The position numbers and the translations under genes were made by a program. From contig NZ_CANLCI010000005.1 of assembly GCF_947489035.1 (NCBI RefSeq), forward strand, positions 111,507-175,506: a stretch of 64,000 bases of DNA, read 5' to 3'. Origin of the DNA: an uncultured Ferrimonas sp. (lineage in GTDB: Bacteria; Pseudomonadota; Gammaproteobacteria; Enterobacterales; Shewanellaceae). Shown one piece after another: positions 8,256 through 17,176 of the stretch (its first letter is position 1; every line of letters starts with the position of its first letter). The notes under the pieces are model-generated. The model ran no database searches. It worked only from the letters and a program-made list of their open reading frames with translations, and had not been told where the DNA came from.

Positions 8256-9608
8256 ATGTCCATTGCCGAACGCGCCATCAATAACGCCGCCATTAATCAT
8301 GCCGCCGAGATCACCACCCCAAATTGGATGCTGCGTGGCATGGAAAACCTGATGCAGCACTACACCAAGCGGCACCTGTGCATGGACACTCGCGCTTGCG
8401 ATGCCATTCCGGCGCCACGGGCAGGCCACAACTACACCCTGTATATCCACGTGCCGTTTTGCCACACCCTTTGCAGTTTCTGCACCTTCCACCGCTTCCT
8501 GTTTAAGGAAGAGAAAGCCCGCGCCTACTTCAAAGCGCTGCGCAAAGAGATGCAGATGGCCAAGGATCTTGGCTACGACTTCCACGAACTGTACGTTGGC
8601 GGCGGCACCACCACGGTGCTGGTGGATGAACTGGCTCGCACCATCGAACTGGCCAAAACCCTGTTCCCTGCCATTAAGCAGGTCTCCTGCGAATCGGATC
8701 CGTTGCACCTAACCTCTATGGAGTTCACCCAGCTGCATGGGCTGGTGGATCGCTTATCCGTTGGGGTGCAAAGCTTTGATCGCGGCATCTTAGAAAAGAC
8801 CGATCGCCTGAAGAAGTTTGGCGAGCCGGAAGTGGTGTTTGAAAAACTGGCTCGCGCCAAAGAGAACTTCCCCATTCTGAACTGCGACATGATCTTTGGC
8901 TTTGAAGGGCAAACCCCTGAAGTGCTGGCCAGCGACATCGCTACCTTGAAACGCTTAGGCCCACGCCAGATCACCACCTACCCGTTGATGGTGTCGGATC
9001 TGACCAAGCGCCACGCCCAAAGCAAAGGCGTATCCAAGGCGCAGTTGGCCAACGAAAATCAAGACATCCGCAGCGACTACGAGCTGATCCTGAACGAATT
9101 GCGCGGCGAGTACGAACAGCTGACCTCGTGGTCGTTCGGCAAAAGCAGCAGCGAAGCGTTCGACGAATACGTGGTGAACTGCGACGACTACTTAGGGCTT
9201 GGCTCGGGCAGTTTCTCGTTCTTGCACGATCAGCTGTACGTAAACAGCTTCTCGCTGCGCCGTTATCAAGAGAAGATCAATAGCGGCCTGATGGGCGTCG
9301 AAGCCACCAAAACCTACAGCAAGAGCGCCACCTTGCAGTACCGCTTCTTGCTGAGCGTGTTTGGCGGTCGTCTTGACAAGCAGTACTTCAAAAACAAGTA
9401 CGGCAGCAACGTCTATACCGCCCTAACCAAAGAGATGGCCTTTATGCACGGCATTGGCGGCTTCGAAACCGATCCCAGTAATCCCGATGTGCTGCAAGCC
9501 ACCCCTAACGGCCTAATGATCGGCCTGATGATGATGAAAAACTTCTATACCGGCATGGATAACGTGCGCGCTCAGCTGCGTAAGCCACTGAAACAAGAAG
9601 ACATGTAA
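8256..9608 (+). CDS. HemN-like radical SAM protein of unknown function
   Basis: A 450-residue radical SAM protein related to coproporphyrinogen III dehydrogenase. The cluster motif is C-X3-C-X2-C in HVPFCHTLCSFCTF. The following Gly-Cys of true HemN (CGC) is replaced by Thr-Phe, and the N-terminal YTSYPTA segment is absent. GGGTTT near residue 112 fits the SAM-binding glycine motif. A true hemN lies at 31366, so this copy has another role. Haem-related families such as HutW/ChuW are candidates, but I cannot decide between them. It lies alone between terminators. The ribosome binding site is weak, so the start is uncertain. Confidence 0.8.
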   Translation: MSIAERAINNAAINHAAEITTPNWMLRGMENLMQHYTKRHLCMDTRACDAIPAPRAGHNYTLYIHVPFCHTLCSFCTFHRFLFKEEKARAYFKALRKEMQMAKDLGYDFHELYVGGGTTTVLVDELARTIELAKTLFPAIKQVSCESDPLHLTSMEFTQLHGLVDRLSVGVQSFDRGILEKTDRLKKFGEPEVVFEKLARAKENFPILNCDMIFGFEGQTPEVLASDIATLKRLGPRQITTYPLMVSDLTKRHAQSKGVSKAQLANENQDIRSDYELILNELRGEYEQLTSWSFGKSSSEAFDEYVVNCDDYLGLGSGSFSFLHDQLYVNSFSLRRYQEKINSGLMGVEATKTYSKSATLQYRFLLSVFGGRLDKQYFKNKYGSNVYTALTKEMAFMHGIGGFETDPSNPDVLQATPNGLMIGLMMMKNFYTGMDNVRAQLRKPLKQEDM

Positions 9609-9626
9609 TCCATTGCCGGCCCACAA

Positions 9627-9658
9627 AACCGGCCTTCATGCGAAGGCCGGTTTTTTTT
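9627..9658 (+). terminator. Intrinsic terminator after the radical SAM gene
   Basis: An 11-bp stem AACCGGCCTTC/GAAGGCCGGTT with a 4-nt loop, followed by a T-run to 9658. Confidence 0.95.
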
Positions 9659-9708
9659 CGGTCACAGTGGCGTAATATTGGGGTTATCGACGTTAACTGA
9701 GATCCACC

Positions 9709-10554
9709 ATGGCCCACGCGCTGATCATCGCCAACATCAACTGCGACCAAATCCTTCGCCTTTCCCGCCCGTTGCAAAGCGGCGCTCGCATCCATTATGA
9801 AGAACAGGGCTATCGCTTAGGCGGTGGTGCCGCCAACACCGGCTTAGGCTTAGTGTGGGCGGGGCATCAGATCAGCCTATTAAGCCAAGTGGGGGAAGAT
9901 CAACGCGGCGACTGGCTGATCGATCAAGCGCAGCAACTGGGCTTTAACTGCCACTGGGTACACCGCCATGTGGGCGCCACCCAACCGTTGCAGCTGTTGA
10001 TGGAGCCCAACGGCGAGCGCACCATTTTGCGCCCAAATCGGCCGCGGCTGTTGCTGCCACAACACTTCGATCCCACTCCGTTTAACGCCCTCTACGTCAA
10101 TCTGTCTGCCGAAGGGCTGCCCAGCCTAATGCGTCAGGCCATGGCCACCGATTGCCTTGTGGTGGCGCAACTGCCTAAGGATCTGGCGCAGCGCCCCTGT
10201 GATTACCTGATCACCTCGGTGGACGATTTAGCTCAGCATCAGGTGGACGATCCGTGGCAATTTGGTCAACAGATCGCCGGTAACAACTTGCGCGCCTTCA
10301 TCGTAACCCAAGGCAGCAAGGGCGCCATCGCCTACCACGCCGATGGCCAGCAATCCTGCCCCGCCGTGGCCACCAATGTGATCGACAGTACCGGCGCAGG
10401 TGATTGTTATGCAGGCGGTTTGATCCATGCGCTGCTGCAGAGTCTATCCTTAGCAGAAGCGATGCAGCAGGCGGCGCAATGGGCGGCGTTTGCGGTCAGT
10501 GGCGACAGCTCGTTGCCACCGGAAACCCTGCAACACTATCTTCAACGGCGTTAA
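9709..10554 (+). CDS. PfkB-family carbohydrate kinase
   Basis: A 281-residue sugar or nucleoside kinase of the ribokinase fold. The N-terminal glycine motif is GGGAANTGLG, and the C-terminal PfkB signature is DSTGAGDCYAGG with the catalytic Asp. It is shorter than ribokinase (about 309 residues). The substrate cannot be read from the sequence and no sugar genes lie nearby. The next gene starts 34 bp later on the same strand, so they may be cotranscribed. Confidence 0.88.
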   Translation: MAHALIIANINCDQILRLSRPLQSGARIHYEEQGYRLGGGAANTGLGLVWAGHQISLLSQVGEDQRGDWLIDQAQQLGFNCHWVHRHVGATQPLQLLMEPNGERTILRPNRPRLLLPQHFDPTPFNALYVNLSAEGLPSLMRQAMATDCLVVAQLPKDLAQRPCDYLITSVDDLAQHQVDDPWQFGQQIAGNNLRAFIVTQGSKGAIAYHADGQQSCPAVATNVIDSTGAGDCYAGGLIHALLQSLSLAEAMQQAAQWAAFAVSGDSSLPPETLQHYLQRR

Positions 10555-10588
10555 ACCGCACTAACGCCAGCACCTAAGGATGGGGCAC

Positions 10589-11578
10589 ATGGCGTTATCG
10601 CAACAATCACTTCAGCACAAGGTGCAATCAGCGCTGTTGCTCGCCGTTGCTGCTGTGCAAGGGCTGCAATGGTTGGCGGCGTTTGCCAGCAACAGCCAAA
10701 CCCCGTGGCTGTTTGCGGCGGTAATGGCGCCGCTGTTGGCGCAATTTTGTTTGGGCAAAGCCTCGGTACTGCAGCACCCGCAGCTGTGTGTCGCGATGGT
10801 GTCTGGCACCATCGCGCTGTCGCTGCCCCATCAACCCCACCCCAATCTGACGCTGCTGCTGTTGCTGCCGGTGGTTGCCGCCTTTGCCAGCAATCGCTTG
10901 ATGTTGGCACTCACGGTTTTACCGTCGTTGTTGTCTTGGCTGTGGTTTTACCCGCAACCGCTGTGGGCCGCCGCGTGGCTGTTGGTAGCCACCTTGATTG
11001 GCTACCAAAGTGGGCTGTTGCATCGCCTCAACACTCTGCAACGGCGCCAAAACCAGCGACTGCAATGGCAAAAGCAGCGAAACGGCAATCGGGATCGATT
11101 AACCCAGTTGCGTAATAAGCGCTATTTCGAACAACGCTTGCAGCAAAGTGTGTCGGAAGCCAAGCGCAGTAAAAACCCGTTGAGTTTGATCATTCTCGAC
11201 ATCGACTATTTCCGCGCCTACAACGATCACTATGGGCACGCCGAAGGGGATCTGTGTTTGCGCGCCGTCGCCAGCCAGATCAAGGCCGCCAGCCAGCGCC
11301 AATCCGACGTGATCGCCCGCTTACAAGGCGGCACCTTTGCGCTGTTACTGCCCACCACCGATCGCAAAGGTGCAGAACGGCTTGCCCAGCAGATCTCAAC
11401 CCAAGTGCAGCAGGCCAACATCGGCCATCACTGCTCGCCCATCAGCCGCAAAATCACCCTAACCCAAGGGCTAAGCCAGTGGCAGCCAGGCTTAGAAGCC
11501 GAGCACTTACTGGAACGCGCCAAACGCACCTTAGCGCAGGCCAAAGTAGAGGGACGGGATCAAATCAAAGTGGCTTAG
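10589..11578 (+). CDS. Membrane GGDEF-family protein with degenerate active site
   Basis: The N-terminal half is hydrophobic with about five or six membrane spans (residues 10-145). A short charged linker leads to a GGDEF-type domain. The metal-binding region is intact (LDIDYFRAYNDHYGHAEGD), but the signature reads QGGTF near residue 245 where GGDEF is expected. It is therefore probably not an active diguanylate cyclase; a sensory or c-di-GMP/GTP-binding role is possible. I chose the ATG at 10589, 8 nt after TAAGGA, rather than the in-frame ATG at 10580, which overlaps that ribosome binding site. Confidence 0.85.
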   Translation: MALSQQSLQHKVQSALLLAVAAVQGLQWLAAFASNSQTPWLFAAVMAPLLAQFCLGKASVLQHPQLCVAMVSGTIALSLPHQPHPNLTLLLLLPVVAAFASNRLMLALTVLPSLLSWLWFYPQPLWAAAWLLVATLIGYQSGLLHRLNTLQRRQNQRLQWQKQRNGNRDRLTQLRNKRYFEQRLQQSVSEAKRSKNPLSLIILDIDYFRAYNDHYGHAEGDLCLRAVASQIKAASQRQSDVIARLQGGTFALLLPTTDRKGAERLAQQISTQVQQANIGHHCSPISRKITLTQGLSQWQPGLEAEHLLERAKRTLAQAKVEGRDQIKVA

Positions 11579-11613
11579 CCGGCACCAGGGCCAGCCGCAG
11601 CCCGTTCCGATCA

Positions 11614-11639
11614 AAAAGAGCGCCCTAAGGCGCTCTTTT
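11614..11639. terminator. Bidirectional terminator between GGDEF gene and ETF-QO gene
   Basis: A palindromic stem AAAAGAGCGCC/GGCGCTCTTTT with a 4-nt loop. It has A-runs on one side and T-runs on the other, so it can stop transcription from both converging genes. Confidence 0.88.
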
Positions 11640-11667
11640 GCGGTAACCCCGTCAGTGGCTTAAGCCA

Positions 11668-13305
11668 CTACATGTTGGGGTAATTCGGGCCGTTACCGCC
11701 CTCTGGCACCACCCAAGTGATGTTCTGGCTGGGATCCTTAATGTCGCAGGTTTTACAGTGCACGCAGTTGGCAAAGTTTATCTGCAACTGCGGCTGCTGC
11801 TCTTGGGCCCCCACGATCTCGTACACCCCCGCAGGGCAGTAACGCTGGGCCGGTTCAGCAAACTGCGCCAAGTTGACGGTGATGGGGATCTGGCTATCGG
11901 TTAAGCGCAGATGACAGGGCTGATCTTCCTCGTGGAAGGTGTTCGACACAAACACCGACGACAACCGATCAAAGCTGACTTGGCCATCGGGCTTGGGGTA
12001 GCTGATCTTGGCGGCGTTAGCGGCGAGCTGCAGGCTGTCATGATCAAAGCCCATGTCTTGCAAGGTCACCGGCAATTTGCCGCCAAACCAATTCTGTTCA
12101 ATGTAGTTAAACGCCCCGCCGGCCATGGTGCCAAACTTGTGCAGCGCGGGGCCGAAGTTGCGGCTGCAGTACAGCTCGTCATGCAACCACGACGCCTTAA
12201 AGTAATCGGTAAAATTGGTGAGATCCAAGCCGCCAGCGGCGTTGCCCTGCAGCGATTCCGCCACCACTTCCGCCGCCAGCATGCCGCTTTTCATGGCGGT
12301 GTGGCTGCCTTTGATCTTGGCAAAGTTCAAGGTACCGGCATCGCACCCGATCAACAGGCCACCGGGAAAGTGCATGGTCGGCAACGAGTTAAGCCCACCT
12401 TTGGCAATGGCACGGGCACCATAGGCGATGCGTTCACCGCCTTCCAGATATTGGCGGATCTGCGGGTGGGTTTTAAAGCGCTGAAACTCTTCAAATGGGC
12501 TTAGGTGCGGGTTGTCGTAGTTCAGATCGGTGATCAGCCCCACTAAGATCTGACCATCATCGCCGTGGTACAAGAAGCCGCCGCCACTGGCACCATGATC
12601 GGTCAGCGGGTAACCGGCGGTGTGGATCACCAGCCCCGGTTGATGCTTGCCCTCGGGCGCTTGCCACACCTCTTTAATGCCCAAGCCGTAATGCTGCGGC
12701 GACTTGCCTTTATCCAAGTCGAATTGGGCGATCAGCTGCTTGCCCAAGTGGCCGCGACAGCCCTCGGCAAACAGGGTGTATCCGGCACGCAGTTCCATGC
12801 CGGGCATGTGGCCCTCTTTGGCTTCGCCATCGTGCCCCACGCCCATGTCGCCGGTGATCACCCCTTTAATGATGCCATCGTCTTGGATCAATTCTGCTGC
12901 GGCAAAGCCCGGGTAGATCTCGACCCCCAACCCTTCGGCTTGTTCCGCCAGCCAGCGACACAAGTTCCCCAAGCTGATGATGTAGTTGCCGTCGTTGTGC
13001 ATGGTTTTCGGCACAAAGGCGTTGTTGAGTTTGGTTTGGCCACCGGCTTTAAGGAGGTAGATTTCGTCACCGCTTACTGCGGTTTTTAATGGCGCATCTA
13101 ACTCTTGCCAGTTGGGCAGTAACTCATCCAAGGCGCGGGTTTCAAATACCGCCCCCGATAAGATGTGCGCGCCCACTTCCGAGCCTTTCTCAACCACACA
13201 CACATTCAGCTCAGAATTAAGCTGCTTTAAGCGAATAGCACTGGCTAGGCCGGCAGGGCCAGCACCCACCACCAGTACGTCAAATTCCATTGACTCACGT
13301 TCCAT
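11668..13305 (-). CDS. Electron transfer flavoprotein-ubiquinone oxidoreductase
   Basis: Membrane-associated FAD and 4Fe-4S enzyme that moves electrons from ETF, reduced by acyl-CoA dehydrogenases, to ubiquinone. The 545-residue protein has an N-terminal FAD fold (VLVVGAGPAGLASAIRL) and a C-terminal cluster domain with CVHCKTCDIKDPSQNI. The start at 13305 is favoured because GAGAGG lies 6 nt before it; a second in-frame ATG is 15 bp inside. The ETF subunit genes are not in the window. Together with the acyl-CoA ligase at 60403 it points to fatty acid oxidation. Confidence 0.95.
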   Translation of the reverse strand: MERESMEFDVLVVGAGPAGLASAIRLKQLNSELNVCVVEKGSEVGAHILSGAVFETRALDELLPNWQELDAPLKTAVSGDEIYLLKAGGQTKLNNAFVPKTMHNDGNYIISLGNLCRWLAEQAEGLGVEIYPGFAAAELIQDDGIIKGVITGDMGVGHDGEAKEGHMPGMELRAGYTLFAEGCRGHLGKQLIAQFDLDKGKSPQHYGLGIKEVWQAPEGKHQPGLVIHTAGYPLTDHGASGGGFLYHGDDGQILVGLITDLNYDNPHLSPFEEFQRFKTHPQIRQYLEGGERIAYGARAIAKGGLNSLPTMHFPGGLLIGCDAGTLNFAKIKGSHTAMKSGMLAAEVVAESLQGNAAGGLDLTNFTDYFKASWLHDELYCSRNFGPALHKFGTMAGGAFNYIEQNWFGGKLPVTLQDMGFDHDSLQLAANAAKISYPKPDGQVSFDRLSSVFVSNTFHEEDQPCHLRLTDSQIPITVNLAQFAEPAQRYCPAGVYEIVGAQEQQPQLQINFANCVHCKTCDIKDPSQNITWVVPEGGNGPNYPNM

Positions 13306-13504
13306 AACAACCTCTCACTTGCGCCGTTACCACAACGGCCACTGCTCACTTCGTCATCACCCGAGCTTACTGAAAAAGTGACCAAGATCACAGAGGCTAT
13401 GCTGCCAGCCAATGGCAATTGCGGCTTTGCTTATGGAACGCTCACATCATCAGAGAAAGTGTGATCTAAGCGGATTGTGATGAACGCTGGCTATACTTTA
13501 CACT

Positions 13505-13633
13505 GCCTCTATTGTGAACCGAGCTTATGCGACCTAAGTCATTCCTTGATAAGGCACATAAGCCGTGGCCATTGGGGCCACCAGGGTCAGACGCGAAAGC
13601 GGCTGTGCCTCCCGGATATTTGGAAAGGTGACA
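13505..13633 (+). promoter_or_regulatory. Molybdenum cofactor (Moco) riboswitch of the moa operon
   Basis: The leader of moaA carries the blocks of the E. coli moaA leader in the same order: a GTGGCC/GGCCAC stem (13565-13581), GCCACCAGGG, a variable GAAA-capped hairpin, then GCCTCCCG and TGGAAAGGTG just before the ATG. These are conserved parts of the Moco RNA motif, which represses moa translation when cofactor is plentiful. The final GGAAAGG is also the ribosome binding site, which fits translational control. The 5' limit is approximate. A -10-like TATACT lies at 13492-13497. Confidence 0.87.
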
Positions 13634-13634
13634 C

Positions 13635-14615
13635 ATGCAACAACTGCAAGATCGGTTTGGTCGCCGATTTCATTACCTGCGTTTATCCATTACCGACGCC
13701 TGTAACTTTAAGTGCCAATATTGTCTGCCCAACGGCTATAAGCCCAGCGGTAAGCCACATCATCTCGCGCCGGACGAATTGTCACGGGTGATGCGCGCCT
13801 TTGCCGCCTGTGGCACCCGCAAAATTCGCATTACCGGTGGCGAGCCCAGCCTGCGCAAAGATTTTGAACAGATCCTCGAATTGGCGGCAAACACCCCCAA
13901 AATCGAAACCGTTGCGACCACCACCAACGGCTACCGTTTGGCAGAACACGCCGCCGACTGGCAGCGCTGTGGCCTTGATCAGATCAACGTGTCGGTCGAC
14001 AGCCTTGATGGCAACGCCTTTGCGCGGATCACCGGCGACAGCCGCTTTGATCTGGTGATGAAGGGGATCGATCGGGCGTTAGAGCTGGATTACCGCCGAG
14101 TGAAGATCAACACGGTGCTGCTGAACGGCCACAACGCCGATCAGCTGCCGCTGTTTCTGAACTACATCCGCGATCGCAAAGTGGACATCCGCTTTATCGA
14201 GTTGATGGAAACCGGCTTGCACCACGATTACTTCAAGGCGCACCACCTGCCCGGCACGGTGATCCAACAGCAGTTGCTGCAACAAGGCTGGCAACAGGAT
14301 CCCAGCGATCAAGACGCTGGCCCAGCACTGAATTACAGCCACCGCGATTACGCCGGTCGCATCGGCTTAATCATGCCCTACTCCAAGGATTTCTGTGCAA
14401 CCTGTAACCGCTTACGGGTGTCCTCTATCGGCAAACTGCACCTGTGCCTGTTTACCGAAGCCGGCATCGAATTACGGGATCTGTTGGGCAGCGACAATCA
14501 ACTTCCAGAGCTTGAGCAGCGCCTGCATCGGGCACTGCTGGGCAAACATGAAACGCACTATCTGCACGATGGCGACGCTGGGGCAACTCCGCATCTGGCC
14601 TCCATCGGCGGTTAA
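13635..14615 (+). CDS. moaA: GTP 3',8-cyclase MoaA
   Basis: Radical SAM enzyme for the first step of molybdenum cofactor synthesis, converting GTP to the 3',8-cyclo intermediate. The 326-residue protein carries the N-terminal cluster C-X3-C-X2-C (CNFKCQYC) and the C-terminal cluster cysteines in CATCNRLRVSSIGKLHLCLF. It leads a moaABCDE operon and is preceded by the Moco riboswitch. It lacks the C-terminal GG seen in many MoaA in exactly that form; it ends ASIGG, which serves. Confidence 0.97.
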   Translation: MQQLQDRFGRRFHYLRLSITDACNFKCQYCLPNGYKPSGKPHHLAPDELSRVMRAFAACGTRKIRITGGEPSLRKDFEQILELAANTPKIETVATTTNGYRLAEHAADWQRCGLDQINVSVDSLDGNAFARITGDSRFDLVMKGIDRALELDYRRVKINTVLLNGHNADQLPLFLNYIRDRKVDIRFIELMETGLHHDYFKAHHLPGTVIQQQLLQQGWQQDPSDQDAGPALNYSHRDYAGRIGLIMPYSKDFCATCNRLRVSSIGKLHLCLFTEAGIELRDLLGSDNQLPELEQRLHRALLGKHETHYLHDGDAGATPHLASIGG

Positions 14616-14644
14616 ACCACCAATAACGAGACTGAGACACCATT

Positions 14645-15169
14645 ATGGGACACCTTTCGCAAGCCAACTTTGTACCACTGAACGTGGCGGTTTTGACCCT
14701 GTCTGACACCCGCACCTTGGAAAACGACAAGTCCGGTCAATATCTGGTGGATAACCTGATCGAAGCAGGCCACAACGTGGTTGAGCGTCAGATCATCAAA
14801 GACGATAAGTACACCATCCGCGCAGTGATGTCCGACTGGATCGCGTCCGAGCACGTGCAGGTGATCATCTCAACCGGTGGCACTGGCTTTACCGAGCGCG
14901 ACTCCACCCCAGAATCGGTGGCGCCGCTGTTCGACAAAGAGATTGAAGGCTTTGGCGAGCTGTTCCGTCACATCACCTTTATGGAGCTGGGCACCAGCAC
15001 CGTGCAATCCCGCGCCATCGGTGGCATGGCCAACCGCACCGCGATTTTCTGCCTGCCGGGCTCCACCGGCGCCTGTCGCACCGGTTGGACCAAGATCCTC
15101 AAAGAGCAGCTGGATTCGACTCACCGTCCGTGCAACTTCGTTACCCACTTGAAGCCAACCGACAAATGA
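14645..15169 (+). CDS. moaB: Molybdenum cofactor biosynthesis protein B
   Basis: MogA/MoaB-family protein linked to molybdopterin adenylylation or handling. The 174-residue protein has the family motifs [15 protein letters not shown] and the MoCF core [12 protein letters not shown]. Its stop overlaps the moaC start (ATGA at 15166-15169), showing translational coupling. There is no separate mogA in the window. Confidence 0.95.
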   Translation: MGHLSQANFVPLNVAVLTLSDTRTLENDKSGQYLVDNLIEAGHNVVERQIIKDDKYTIRAVMSDWIASEHVQVIISTGGTGFTERDSTPESVAPLFDKEIEGFGELFRHITFMELGTSTVQSRAIGGMANRTAIFCLPGSTGACRTGWTKILKEQLDSTHRPCNFVTHLKPTDK

Positions 15170-15639
15170 ACCAGTTCACTCACATCAACGACAGCGGCGA
15201 AGCCCACATGGTGGACGTAACCGCCAAAAGCAGCACCGAACGCGAAGCCCGTGCCGAGGCGATCATCAAGATGGCGCCCGACACCTTAGCGATGATCATG
15301 AGCGGCGAGCACCACAAAGGCGACGTGTTTGCCACCGCGCGCATTGCTGGGATCATGGCCGCCAAAAAAACCTCGGATCTGATCCCACTGTGCCACCCGC
15401 TGATGCTGACCAAGGTGACCGTGGATCTGTACCCAGAACCAGAGCACAACCAAGTGCGCATTCAGAGCCTGTGCAAATTGGCTGGCCAAACTGGGGTCGA
15501 GATGGAAGCGTTAACCGCCGCCACAACCGCCGCGTTAACCATCTACGACATGTGCAAAGCGGTGCAGAAAGACATGCTGATTGAAGGCGTGCGTTTGCTT
15601 GAGAAAAAGGGTGGCAAGTCTGGCCACTTCAAGGTGTAA
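15166..15639 (+). CDS. moaC: Cyclic pyranopterin monophosphate synthase MoaC
   Basis: Converts 3',8-cyclo-GTP to cyclic pyranopterin monophosphate. The 157-residue protein begins MNQFTHIND and has the conserved motifs [15 protein letters not shown] and [23 protein letters not shown]. The start at 15166 overlaps the moaB stop and gives the standard family N-terminus; the frame is open further upstream but only inside moaB. Confidence 0.97.
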   Translation: MNQFTHINDSGEAHMVDVTAKSSTEREARAEAIIKMAPDTLAMIMSGEHHKGDVFATARIAGIMAAKKTSDLIPLCHPLMLTKVTVDLYPEPEHNQVRIQSLCKLAGQTGVEMEALTAATTAALTIYDMCKAVQKDMLIEGVRLLEKKGGKSGHFKV

Positions 15640-15642
15640 CTG

Positions 15643-15891
15643 ATGATTAAGGTTCTATTTTTCGCCCAGATCCGCGAAGTAACCGGCTGCGATAAATTAG
15701 AGATTGCCGCCAGCGAAGGGCTTACCGCCGAAGCGCTGCGGCAGCAACTGCTGAGCCGTGGCACCAAGTGGCAACTGGCCTTGGGCGACGCCAATGTGTT
15801 GGTGGCGGTAAACCAAACCCTGTCGGGTTGGGATACGGCGCTGCACAGCGGCGACGAGATCGCCTTCTTCCCACCGGTTACCGGAGGCTAG
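15643..15891 (+). CDS. moaD: Molybdopterin synthase sulfur carrier subunit MoaD
   Basis: Ubiquitin-like small subunit that carries the thiocarboxylate sulfur to MoaE. The 82-residue protein ends in the required Gly-Gly (PPVTGG). It starts 3 bp after moaC and ends 1 bp before moaE. It is activated by MoeB, encoded at 18386. Confidence 0.95.
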   Translation: MIKVLFFAQIREVTGCDKLEIAASEGLTAEALRQQLLSRGTKWQLALGDANVLVAVNQTLSGWDTALHSGDEIAFFPPVTGG

Positions 15892-15892
15892 A

Positions 15893-16339
15893 ATGAATCG
15901 GGTTCAAACGGAAGATTTCAGTGTTGCCAACGAATACGACCGCTTAGCGCACGATCCCGGCTGCGGCGCAGTCGTCACCTTCGTCGGCAAGGTGCGTGAT
16001 TTTGGTGACAGCAGCAACGTCAGCGCCATGACCCTAGAGCACTACCCAGGCATGACCGAAGCGGTGCTGGGCCAAATTGAAGCCGAAGCCCGCCAGCGTT
16101 GGCCACTGGATGAAGTGACCATCATCCACCGTGTCGGCGATTTGCAGCTGACCGATCAGATCGTTTTTATTGGCGTCTCCAGCGCCCACCGCAAAGCCGC
16201 CTTTGCCGCCTGCGAATACCTGATCGATTTTCTGAAAACCCGCGCCCCGTTCTGGAAGAAAGAGACCAGCGACAACGGCACCGTTTGGGTGGACGCCAAA
16301 GACGCCGACGCTCAAGCCGCCGAGCAGTGGCAACGCTAA
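15893..16339 (+). CDS. moaE: Molybdopterin synthase catalytic subunit MoaE
   Basis: Large subunit that inserts two sulfurs into precursor Z to give molybdopterin. The 148-residue protein has GAVVTFVGKVRDF, LEHYPGMTE, the catalytic-region HRVG and ISSAHRKAAF-like (VSSAHRKAAFAAC) motifs, and the conserved KTRAPFWKKE with the active-site Lys. It is the last moa gene and is followed by a terminator. Confidence 0.96.
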   Translation: MNRVQTEDFSVANEYDRLAHDPGCGAVVTFVGKVRDFGDSSNVSAMTLEHYPGMTEAVLGQIEAEARQRWPLDEVTIIHRVGDLQLTDQIVFIGVSSAHRKAAFAACEYLIDFLKTRAPFWKKETSDNGTVWVDAKDADAQAAEQWQR

Positions 16340-16384
16340 CGACGACGAACGTTAACGGCTGCCGTTGATGCAGCGCTATAATCG

Positions 16385-16408
16385 GGCTCCCACTAGGGAG
16401 CCTTTTTT
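16385..16408 (+). terminator. Intrinsic terminator after moaE
   Basis: GGCTCCC-ACTA-GGGAGCC followed by six T, 46 bp after the moaE stop. It ends the moa operon. Confidence 0.92.
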
Positions 16409-16456
16409 CTTCCTACTCATTCCAGCAACTTATTCAACCAACCCAATTGAGAGCCT

Positions 16457-17131
16457 ATGTACCAACTTGTCGCCGAACAGCCCGATTTCATCGTCATCAA
16501 CAAAGCCTGCGGCGTCCATTTCCACAGCCAAGATGGCAGCGCCGGCGTGGTGGCGCAGGTGGAAGCGGATCGTAACGAGAAGCTGTTTAGCGTGCATCGG
16601 CTCGACACCCCAACCTCGGGTTTATTGCTGTTGGCGCGCTCCAGTGCCGCCGCCGCTCACCTCAGTGCCCAGTTTGCCGAGCACCGCATCGAGAAACGCT
16701 ATTTGGCGCTGTCGAAGGATAAGCCAAAGAAGAAACAAGGCACCATTGAAGGCGGCATGGCTAAGGCGCGGCGCAGCCAGTGGAAGCTCACCCGCGAGAA
16801 AGACAACTACGCCATCACCCAATTTATCAGCGCGTCGGTAACGCCGGGGCTGCGGGCGTTTTTGCTGCGGCCGCTGTCAGGCAAAACCCACCAAATTCGA
16901 GTGGCGCTAAAATCCATCGGCGCGCCGATTTTAGGCGACAGCCTGTATGGTGGCCAAGCCGCGGATCGCACCTACCTGCACGCCTATCAACTGAGCTTTG
17001 AGCACGGCGGCCAACAGCATCAGTTCACCGCCGCGCCCCATCTTGGCGAGCACTACCAACTGCCGCAATTGGCGCAGCTGTTAGCCCAGTGGCAAGCGAT
17101 CCCACCGCAGTGGCCGCAGCGCCAGCGGTGA
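16457..17131 (+). CDS. RluA-family pseudouridine synthase
   Basis: A 224-residue RNA pseudouridine synthase. The catalytic motif HRLDTPTSGLLLLAR (about residues 48-62) holds the conserved Asp. A later KTHQIRVALKSIGAPILGDSLYGG is typical of RluA. It has no S4 domain and is close in size to RluA itself, resembling the short subfamily TIGR01621. The RNA target is not evident. Confidence 0.92.
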   Translation: MYQLVAEQPDFIVINKACGVHFHSQDGSAGVVAQVEADRNEKLFSVHRLDTPTSGLLLLARSSAAAAHLSAQFAEHRIEKRYLALSKDKPKKKQGTIEGGMAKARRSQWKLTREKDNYAITQFISASVTPGLRAFLLRPLSGKTHQIRVALKSIGAPILGDSLYGGQAADRTYLHAYQLSFEHGGQQHQFTAAPHLGEHYQLPQLAQLLAQWQAIPPQWPQRQR

Positions 17132-17176
17132 TCTTTGCTACGCTCAATGTCTCTTTCCTGCACAGGAAGCGATGTT

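Noticed and set aside
16377..16382. TATAAT as a -10 element for the pseudouridine synthase gene
   Set aside because: No -35 at proper spacing and the start would fall inside the moaE terminator stem.
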